In this document: positions 58,215 to 64,000 of the stretch, in pieces | How positions within the stretch are numbered: position 1 is the stretch's first letter | Layout of the letters: the number at the start of each line of letters is the position of its first letter | Assembly (NCBI RefSeq): GCF_000280905.1 | Contig: NZ_ALAP01000012.1 | Location: 40,391 to 104,390 of the forward strand | DNA length: 64,000 nt | Origin: Streptomyces sp. AA1529 | Lineage (GTDB): Bacteria; Actinomycetota; Actinomycetes; Streptomycetales; Streptomycetaceae | Direction: 5' to 3' | Position numbers and translations under genes: made by a program | Notes under the pieces: model-generated | Seen by the model: only the letters and a program-made list of their open reading frames with translations | What the model was told of the DNA's origin: nothing | Database searches by the model: none

Positions 58215-59136
58215 AACGGATCCTCGGGTCCAGGACCGCGTAAAGCAGGTCGACGAGCAGGCTGGCGACGAGATAGACGATGACGATCAGCGTGGCGATG
58301 CCGACGACCGTGGAGCCCTCGCGCCGGTTGAGCGCTTCGAAGATGGTGTTGCCGACACCGTGCACGTTGAAGATGCCCTCGGTGACGACCGCACCGGCCA
58401 TCAGCGCGCCGATGTCGGTACCGAGGAAGGTCACCACCGGGATGAGCGAGTTGCGCAGCAGGTGGACTCCGACCACCCGGCGGCGCGGCAGCCCCTTGGC
58501 GATGGCGGTGCGTATGTAGTCGGCCCGCAGGTTCTCCGCCACCGAGGTGCGGGTGAGCCGGGTGACATACGCCAGCGAGAGCGCGGCCAGCACGATGGCC
58601 GGCAGCATCAACTGCCCGATGTCCCGGGAGTCCTGCACAGTGGGGGTGAGCCAGTCGAGCTGGAAGGCGAAGAGGTACTGGAAGAGGTATCCGAGCACGA
58701 AGCTGGGGATCGAGATCAGCAGCAGCGTGAAGATCAGGACGATCCGGTCGAAAGCCTTGTCGGCGAACAGGCCGGAGACCATGCCGAGCAGCACACCCAC
58801 CACGACGGTGAAGACGAACGCGAAGAGCGTGAGCCGGATCGTCACCGGGAACGCCTGCTCGATCACCTCGGCCACCGGCCGCTGGGTGGCTATCTGGGTA
58901 CCGAAGTCCCCCTGGAACAGACCGGTGAGGTAGTTCCAGTACTGGTGCCACAGGGGCAGGTCCATCCCGAGCTGATGCTTGATGGCCGCGATCTGTGCGG
59001 GGTCCGGCTTCTTTTCACCGTAGAGCGCCGCCACGGGGTCGCCGGGCAGCGCGTACATCATGCTGAAGATCAGCAGAGTCGACCCGATGAAGACCGGGAT
59101 CATCTGGAGCAGTCGCCGCGCGACATAGCGCCCCAT
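58207..59136 (-). CDS. Oligopeptide importer 3, permease (OppB type)
   Basis: 309 residues, ATG 59136. MGRYVARRLLQMIPVFIGSTLLIFSM start, EAA loop DYIRTAIAKGLPRRRVVGVHLLRNSLIP, end VLDPRIRYD. It is separated from the lipoprotein gene by 86 bp containing a hairpin (59172-59207). Confidence 0.94.
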   Translation of the reverse strand: MGRYVARRLLQMIPVFIGSTLLIFSMMYALPGDPVAALYGEKKPDPAQIAAIKHQLGMDLPLWHQYWNYLTGLFQGDFGTQIATQRPVAEVIEQAFPVTIRLTLFAFVFTVVVGVLLGMVSGLFADKAFDRIVLIFTLLLISIPSFVLGYLFQYLFAFQLDWLTPTVQDSRDIGQLMLPAIVLAALSLAYVTRLTRTSVAENLRADYIRTAIAKGLPRRRVVGVHLLRNSLIPVVTFLGTDIGALMAGAVVTEGIFNVHGVGNTIFEALNRREGSTVVGIATLIVIVYLVASLLVDLLYAVLDPRIRYD

Positions 59137-59171
59137 AGTGCCTCCGTAACGGAAAGAGGATTCAGGCGACG

Positions 59172-59207
59172 GCCGGGGCCGCCCGCGTCCGTGCGGGCAG
59201 CCCCGGC
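59172..59207 (-). promoter_or_regulatory. Stem-loop between lipoprotein and permease genes, importer 3
   Basis: GCCGGGGC + GCCCGC (59172-59179, 59181-59186) pair with GCGGGC + GCCCCGGC (59193-59198, 59200-59207), with one mismatch and a 6-base loop, 15 bp after the lipoprotein stop. Likely sets differential expression inside the operon. Confidence 0.6.
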
Positions 59208-59222
59208 GTCAGCGACGTGCTG

Positions 59223-60830
59223 CTACTTGACGGTGATGTCGGTGATGAGGACGTTGCCGTCGAAGCCGACCTTGACGCCGTCGATGTCCTCGCCGTGCAC
59301 GATGTTGGCCGCGTAGTCCCACAGCGGGATGGCCGGCATCTTCTTCAGCAGTTCCTTCTCCGCCGCCTGGTAGTCCTTGACGGAGGCGTCCAGGGAGTCG
59401 GCGTGGTCGCCCTTGGTGAAGAGCTCGTCGACCTTCTTGTCGGAGAACCGGCCGTAGTTGGTGGAGGCGCCGGTCTTGTACAGGTCCTGCATGAAGTTGA
59501 TGTTCAGCGGGTAGTCCGCGAGCCAGCCGCCGCGGTAGGTGCCCTTGACCTTGTTGGCCTGGCGCGCCTCGAGGTCGGTCTGGAAGTCGGGCTTGGAGTC
59601 ACCGACGCACTTGACCCCGGTGGCCTTGGTGATGCTGTTGCAGACCGCGGTCACCCATTCCTTGTGGCCGCCGTCGGCGTTGTACTGGATCCAGATCTTG
59701 TTGCCCGGGACGCCGCCGCCGTCCTCGACGTACTGCTTGGCCTTCTTCGGGTTGTAGGACAGCACATCGGTGTCGAGCTTCTGGTAGCCCTTGACCTGGG
59801 GCGGGGTGAAGCTCTTGGAGGGTATGCGGGTGCCCTGGAGCACCGTCTTGGTGATCGTCTTGCGGTCGATGGCCATCGACAGGCCCTGGAGCACCTTGGG
59901 GTCGATGTCCTTGAACGGCTTGGAGTAGAGGGCCGGGACGATGCTCTGGGTGCCGGCGTAGGGCACGTCCAGGGCGCGGTCGCCGAAGTCGGCCTTGCGC
60001 TTGGGCAGGTCCTTGGGGCCGACGCCGTCGACCAGGTCCAGGTTGCCGGAGAGGGCGTCCTGGTAGGCGGACTCCAGCTTGGAGTAGTTCTTGAACTGGA
60101 TGCCCTTGTTCTTGGCCTTGTTGGACCCCTTGTAGCCGTCCGCGGCCTTGACCTGGATCAGCTTGTTGTGGGTCCACTTCTGGAACTCGTAGGGGCCGTT
60201 GCCCACCGGCTTCTGGCCGAAGCCCTTGGGGTCCTTGTAGAACGACTCGGGCAGCGGGGTGAAGGTCTTGTAGCCCAGCTTGTACTCGAAGTACGGGACC
60301 GGCTCGGACAGCTCGATGGTGAAGGTCTGGTCGTCGACGACCTTCAGCCCCGACATCTCGTCCTTCTTCGGGTCGCCCTTCTCCGGGTGGACGTCCTCGT
60401 AGCCCTTGATGTCGCCGAACCAGTAGCTGTTGGCCTGCTTGTTCTTGACGTTGGCCATCCAGTTCCACGCCTTGACGTAGGACTCGGCGGTCACGTCCGT
60501 GCCGTCGTGGAACTTCCAGCCCTTCTTGAGCTTGACGGTCCAGGTCTTGTTGTCCTTGGTGTCGACCGACTCGGCGTTCATGTCGATCAGGCCGCCCTTG
60601 GCGTCGTACCCGACCAGCCCGGTGAACAGCGCGTCGATGACGTAGCCGCCGAACTTCTCGTTCGTGTTGGACGGCATCAGCGGGTGCTGGGGCTCGCCGT
60701 TGAACATAGAGACGTACCCGGCGGGCTTCCCGGCGGCCGAGCCGCCGCCGTCCGAACCGCCGCAGGCCGTGGCCGCCAGGGCCACCGCCGCCGCGAGAGC
60801 GGACCACTGCATCGTCTTCGCGCCGCGCAT
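59223..60830 (-). CDS. Oligopeptide importer 3, substrate-binding lipoprotein
   Basis: Family 5 solute-binding protein, 535 residues, ATG 60830 preceded by GAGGAGGACG. Lipobox ATAC, Cys23, in MRGAKTMQW...; mature part has KLKKGWKFHDGTDVTAESY, GPYEFQKW and the end LITDITVK. One disulfide pair (CNSITKATGVKC) is plausible. First gene of importer 3; it lies directly after typA, the place where S. coelicolor has bldK, but the gene order here (lipoprotein first) is not that of bldK. Confidence 0.94.
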   Translation of the reverse strand: MRGAKTMQWSALAAAVALAATACGGSDGGGSAAGKPAGYVSMFNGEPQHPLMPSNTNEKFGGYVIDALFTGLVGYDAKGGLIDMNAESVDTKDNKTWTVKLKKGWKFHDGTDVTAESYVKAWNWMANVKNKQANSYWFGDIKGYEDVHPEKGDPKKDEMSGLKVVDDQTFTIELSEPVPYFEYKLGYKTFTPLPESFYKDPKGFGQKPVGNGPYEFQKWTHNKLIQVKAADGYKGSNKAKNKGIQFKNYSKLESAYQDALSGNLDLVDGVGPKDLPKRKADFGDRALDVPYAGTQSIVPALYSKPFKDIDPKVLQGLSMAIDRKTITKTVLQGTRIPSKSFTPPQVKGYQKLDTDVLSYNPKKAKQYVEDGGGVPGNKIWIQYNADGGHKEWVTAVCNSITKATGVKCVGDSKPDFQTDLEARQANKVKGTYRGGWLADYPLNINFMQDLYKTGASTNYGRFSDKKVDELFTKGDHADSLDASVKDYQAAEKELLKKMPAIPLWDYAANIVHGEDIDGVKVGFDGNVLITDITVK

Positions 60831-61276
60831 GGGGCGTCCTCCTCAGAGTTTTCGCCAAGAAAAGAGGGGCGGTGCCCGGATCCGACAGTTCTGCCGGATC
60901 TACACAACACGCCCCCACGCTCGCGGAGTCGGCGCCCACATGACGGTGCGTGACTCTCTAACCCGAGCTCAATGACTTCACTATCCGCCTTCACCCCCCT
61001 GTTGAACCAGAGTCAACGAGTCTCATTTTGGTTACACATGCAACTTCTTATCCGTTATCCGGAGAGTGCTGGTGCACCAATGCGGATCAAACGGACAATC
61101 CCCTGCGGGGATTCTCTGCTCAACGGACACGAGTGAAGCGCGGCGCGAAGTCCAGGATGCACGAAGGGGCCCCACCCGAGAGGTGGGGCCCCTGTCCGTG
61201 CGATCGGACCGCTACGCAGCGCGACCGGACGCCGAAGCCGAGCGGCGCCGTCGCCGCACCGGAAACGCTCCCGCGG
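60831..61276. other. Intergenic region upstream of importer 3
   Basis: 446 bp, with an AT-richer part at 60950-61090 that must hold the promoter of importer 3. On the minus strand GTTGACTCTGGTTCAAC (near 61000-61016) is a short inverted repeat with a TTGACT -35-like block. The typA terminator is at 61166-61192. No gene is seen. Confidence 0.6.
61166..61192 (-). terminator. typA terminator
   Basis: Perfect 11-bp arms GGGGCCCCACC (61166-61176) and GGTGGGGCCCC (61182-61192), loop CGAGA, 85 bp beyond the typA stop. AA precedes and TG follows. Confidence 0.75.
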
Positions 61277-63148
61277 TCAGCGCTTGGCGCGGGCCGCAGC
61301 CCGCGCGCGCTCCTTCATGTCGAGGTTCACCTTCCGGATCCGCACCGTCTCCGGCGTCACCTCGATGCACTCGTCCTCACGGCAGAACTCCAGCGCCTGC
61401 TCCAGCGAGAGCCGCCGCGGGGGCACCAGGTTCTCCGTCGTGTCCGCGGAGGCCGCCCGCATGTTGGTGAGCTTCTTCTCCTTGGTGATGTTGACGTCCA
61501 TGTCGTCGGCCCGGGAGTTCTCCCCGACGAGCATGCCCTCGTACACCTCGGTGCCGGGCTCGATGAAGATCGTGCCGCGCTCCTGCAGGTTCATCATGGC
61601 GAACGGCGTCGCCGTCCCGGAGCGGTCCGCGACCAGCGACCCGCTGCGCCGCGTGCGCAGCTCGCCGAACCACGGCTCGTGCCCCTCGAAGATCGAGTGC
61701 GCGATACCGGTACCGCGGGTCTCGGTCAGGAACTCCGTACGGAAACCGATCAGCCCGCGCGAGGGGACCAGCCACTCCATGCGCACCCAGCCGGAGCCGT
61801 GGTTGGTCATCGTCTCCATCCGGCCCTTGCGGGACGCCATGAGCTGGGTGATGGCACCCAGGTGCTCCTCGGGGGCGTCGATGGTCATCCGCTCGACCGG
61901 TTCGTGCAGCTTGCCCTCGATCTCGCGGGTGACGACCTCCGGCTTGCCCACGGTCAGCTCGAAGCCCTCCCGCCGCATCGTCTCCACCAGGATGGCCAGC
62001 GCCAGCTCGCCGCGGCCCTGCACCTCCCAGGTGTCGGGACGCTCGGTGGGCAGCACCCGCAGCGAGACATTGCCGATCAGCTCCCGGTCCAGCCGGTCCT
62101 TGACCAGCCGGGCCGTGACCTTGTGGCCCTTGCCGCCCTTGCCGACCAGCGGGGAGTTGTTGGTGCCGATCGTCATCGAGATGGCGGGCTCGTCGACGGT
62201 GATCAGCGGCAGCGCCACCGGGCTCTCGGCGTCCGCCAGCGTCTCGCCGATCATGATGTCCGGGATGCCGGCGACCGCGCAGATGTCCCCCGGCCCCGCC
62301 TCGCTGGCGGGCTTGCGGGTCAGCGCCTCGGTCATCAGCAGCTCGGTGATCCGCACGTTGTGCACCGTGCCGTCCCGCTTCATCCAGGCCACCGTCTGGC
62401 CCTTCTTCAGCGACCCCTCCTTGACCCGCAGCAGCGCGATCCGGCCCAGGAAGTTGTCCGCGTCCAGGTTGGTGACGTGGGCCTGCAGCGGCGCGCCCTC
62501 CTCGTACACGGGCGCGGGCACCGTCTCCAGCAGGGTGGTGAAGAACGGCTCCAGGTTGCTGCTGTCCTCGGGCACCGCACCGTCGGCGGGCTGGGTCAGC
62601 GAGGCGACACCGTCGCGGGCGCAGGCGTAGACGATGGGGAACTCGATCTGCTCCTCGTCCGCGTCCAGGTCCAGGAAGAGGTCGTAGGTCTCGTCCACGA
62701 TCTCGGAGATCCGGGCGTCGGGGCGGTCCGTCTTGTTCACGCAGAGGATCACGGGGAGCCGCGCCTGGAGCGCCTTGCGGAGCACGAAGCGGGTCTGCGG
62801 CAGCGGGCCCTCGGAGGCGTCGACCAGCAGGACGACCGCGTCCACCATCGACAGCCCGCGCTCGACCTCGCCACCGAAGTCGGCGTGACCGGGAGTGTCG
62901 ATGATGTTGATGGTGACCGGGTCGCCGCCGTCCTTGGGGTGGTAGCGGACCGCGGTGTTCTTGGCGAGAATGGTGATCCCCTTCTCGCGCTCCAGGTCGT
63001 TCGAGTCCATCACCCGGTCGTCGACGGATTCGAGCTGGTGGGCCGCGAAGGCCCCGGCCTGCTTGAGCATGGCGTCGACCAGGGTTGTCTTGCCGTGGTC
63101 GACGTGGGCGACGATAGCGACGTTGCGGATGTCGTGGCGCGTGGGCAC
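61277..63148 (-). CDS. typA: Translational GTPase TypA/BipA
   Basis: Ribosome-binding GTPase of 623 residues that aids 50S assembly and stress or cold adaptation. GTG 63148 gives the usual N-terminus MPTRHDIRNVAIVAHVDHGKTT; GGGAG lies ten bases before it. An in-frame Met at 63277 would add 43 Arg/Pro residues and is rejected. G1 AHVDHGKT, switch EREKGITI, G3 DTPGHADFG, G4 NKTD. Domain II, the EF-G-like domains III and V and the BipA C-terminal domain (end EQALEFCREDECIEVTPE) are complete. It is between two terminators, so monocistronic. Confidence 0.96.
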   Translation of the reverse strand: MPTRHDIRNVAIVAHVDHGKTTLVDAMLKQAGAFAAHQLESVDDRVMDSNDLEREKGITILAKNTAVRYHPKDGGDPVTINIIDTPGHADFGGEVERGLSMVDAVVLLVDASEGPLPQTRFVLRKALQARLPVILCVNKTDRPDARISEIVDETYDLFLDLDADEEQIEFPIVYACARDGVASLTQPADGAVPEDSSNLEPFFTTLLETVPAPVYEEGAPLQAHVTNLDADNFLGRIALLRVKEGSLKKGQTVAWMKRDGTVHNVRITELLMTEALTRKPASEAGPGDICAVAGIPDIMIGETLADAESPVALPLITVDEPAISMTIGTNNSPLVGKGGKGHKVTARLVKDRLDRELIGNVSLRVLPTERPDTWEVQGRGELALAILVETMRREGFELTVGKPEVVTREIEGKLHEPVERMTIDAPEEHLGAITQLMASRKGRMETMTNHGSGWVRMEWLVPSRGLIGFRTEFLTETRGTGIAHSIFEGHEPWFGELRTRRSGSLVADRSGTATPFAMMNLQERGTIFIEPGTEVYEGMLVGENSRADDMDVNITKEKKLTNMRAASADTTENLVPPRRLSLEQALEFCREDECIEVTPETVRIRKVNLDMKERARAAARAKR

Positions 63149-63280
63149 TGGGGGGTGTCTCCCGGGTTGACGGATCGGGCCGCGCTTCCCCGGCCTCCCG
63201 GCCGGTGGTGCCCGGCCCTGTGCGGCCGGCCGCGGTCCCTGACGCCGGGCACGGCTCGCCGCGGCCTCGTCAACCATGGT

Positions 63281-63314
63281 ACGGCCCCGTCCGCGGAGTG
63301 CCGGACGGGGCCGT
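63281..63314 (-). terminator. Terminator between solute-binding protein gene and typA
   Basis: Perfect 13-bp arms ACGGCCCCGTCCG (63281-63293) and CGGACGGGGCCGT (63302-63314), 8-base loop, 27 bp after the stop of the gene at the window edge. Confidence 0.75.
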
Positions 63315-63340
63315 GGTAGCGGGCCTCCGGGGCCCTTCGC

Positions 63341-64000
63341 TCAGCTCTTCCGGCGGCCCATGTCCTGGTACGCGGGAGAGGTGAAACCGGAGGCGCCGAC
63401 GTTGGCCAGGTCCCGTTTGACCGCCACGAGCTGCGGGCGCTGGTAGAGCGGCAGCGAACCGGCCACCGCCCAGATCCGCCGGTCGGCCTTCTCCATCAGC
63501 TCCTTGCGGCGCCCGTCGTCGAGCTCACCCGCCGCCTGCTCGAAGAGCTGGTCGATCCGGTCGGTGCCGACGCGCGCGTAGTTCTGCTCCACCACCAGCG
63601 AGCCGTCGGACGCCGCGCGCGGCTTGGCGAAGATCGGCCGCGCCTCGGTGGCGGGGAAGGCCGTCGCGGGCCAGGAGAACAGCGCCAGGTCGTAGTCGCC
63701 CGCCGCGATGTGGTCCTTGAAGTAGCTCTCGCCGGGCACTTCCTTGATCTGGGTGCGGATGCCGACCTCGTTCAGCATCCGGGCGATGCGCTTGCCGGTG
63801 GCCCGCAGCTGCGCCGAGCCCTTGCCGCTCGGCAGCACGAACCGCAGCGCGAGCGGCTTGCCGTCCTTGCTGCGCACCGCGCTGGCCGGGTCGCCCGCCA
63901 GCAGCCGCATCTCCCGTGCCGTGGCCTGCACCTTCTCGGCCGTCGCGAGCGCGGCCCTGGCCCGGCTGAGCTTGCGCTCCGAGCCGGCCCGCTCGGCGGA
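63341..64000 (-). CDS. Family 5 solute-binding protein, C-terminal part (LpqW position; 5' end outside window)
   Basis: The last 219 residues of a family 5 substrate-binding protein; the frame is open to the window edge and the Met at 63931 is internal. It shows LALRFVLPSGKGSAQLRATGKRIARML, YDLALFSWPATAFP and the C-terminal ADRRIWAVAGSLPLYQRPQLVAVKRDL, typical of the last domain of these proteins. No transporter genes adjoin it. The gene next to typA in mycobacteria is lpqW, a solute-binding-like lipoprotein that steers phosphatidylinositol mannoside and lipoarabinomannan synthesis. The positional match suggests the same family; the role in this organism is not known. Confidence 0.85.
   Translation of the reverse strand, partial: SAERAGSERKLSRARAALATAEKVQATAREMRLLAGDPASAVRSKDGKPLALRFVLPSGKGSAQLRATGKRIARMLNEVGIRTQIKEVPGESYFKDHIAAGDYDLALFSWPATAFPATEARPIFAKPRAASDGSLVVEQNYARVGTDRIDQLFEQAAGELDDGRRKELMEKADRRIWAVAGSLPLYQRPQLVAVKRDLANVGASGFTSPAYQDMGRRKS

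Noticed and set aside
63148..63277. 43-residue N-terminal extension of TypA from ATG 63277
   Set aside because: Extension is Arg/Pro-rich, unlike any TypA; normal N-terminus begins at GTG 63148.
61028..63319. 763-codon plus-strand open frame opposite typA
   Set aside because: Antisense shadow of typA; the minus-strand product has all GTPase motifs.
1..64000. tRNA genes, rRNA, CRISPR arrays, IS elements, prophage or integrative element
   Set aside because: No tRNA T-loop/acceptor pattern, regular spaced repeats, transposase or integrase was seen by eye.

Overview
The window is high-GC (roughly 70% or more) actinobacterial DNA with strong third-position GC, many GTG and TTG starts and mycothiol biosynthesis (mshB). 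Gene content and order point to Streptomyces or a close relative. No rRNA, tRNA, CRISPR array, insertion sequence, integrase or attachment site was seen. Species cannot be named from the sequence alone.

Layout, left to right. (1) 1-6.6 kb: 3' part of a DEAD-box helicase, an alpha/beta hydrolase, MarC, a PHP phosphoesterase, a DUF6758 protein, an MFS exporter behind an AT-rich palindromic promoter, and a SUFU-domain protein. (2) 6.8-13 kb: a magnesium-themed cluster, with a candidate leader peptide, CorA, a soluble PRC/MgtE_N/CBS protein overlapping a DUF1003 membrane protein, then Mrp. (3) 14-19.1 kb: an envelope-stress module (ECF sigma factor, zinc anti-sigma factor, HtrA-like protease, TatB) with a divergent O-methyltransferase. 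(4) 19.3-28.7 kb: DUF3117, an enoyl-CoA hydratase family protein, Tag, a DivIVA-like protein, a FolP2-type DHPS paralogue, LOG, DapE, a lysozyme-fold membrane protein, a small secreted protein, DapC and FdxA. (5) 28.8-41.3 kb: GNAT, SirB1-like protein, an ABC exporter with its two-component system, a YoaR-like envelope protein, DUF6113, MshB, a tiny membrane protein and an S9 peptidase. (6) 41.4-60.8 kb: three complete five-gene oligopeptide ABC importers. (7) 61.3-64 kb: TypA/BipA and the 3' part of a family 5 solute-binding protein in the LpqW position.

As far as I recall the Mycobacterium tuberculosis map, the order typA-lpqW ... mshB ... fdxC-dapC ... dapE-LOG-folP2-DivIVA-tag-DUF3117 ... 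methyltransferase/sigE-rseA-htrA-tatB ... mrp ... MgtE_N ... corA matches Rv1165 to Rv1239. The window is therefore ancient core chromosome, into which the peptide transporters, the ABC/two-component locus and some others have been inserted. In Streptomyces coelicolor the same interval carries bldK and mshB.

Functionally the window joins envelope stress sensing, meso-diaminopimelate synthesis, magnesium homeostasis, thiol redox chemistry and peptide uptake. The parts most worth a second look are the leader ORF before corA, the iron-box-like promoter of the MFS gene, the gene-conversion tracts shared by importers 2 and 3, the FolP2 active-site change, and the hairpins that separate lipoprotein genes from permease genes.
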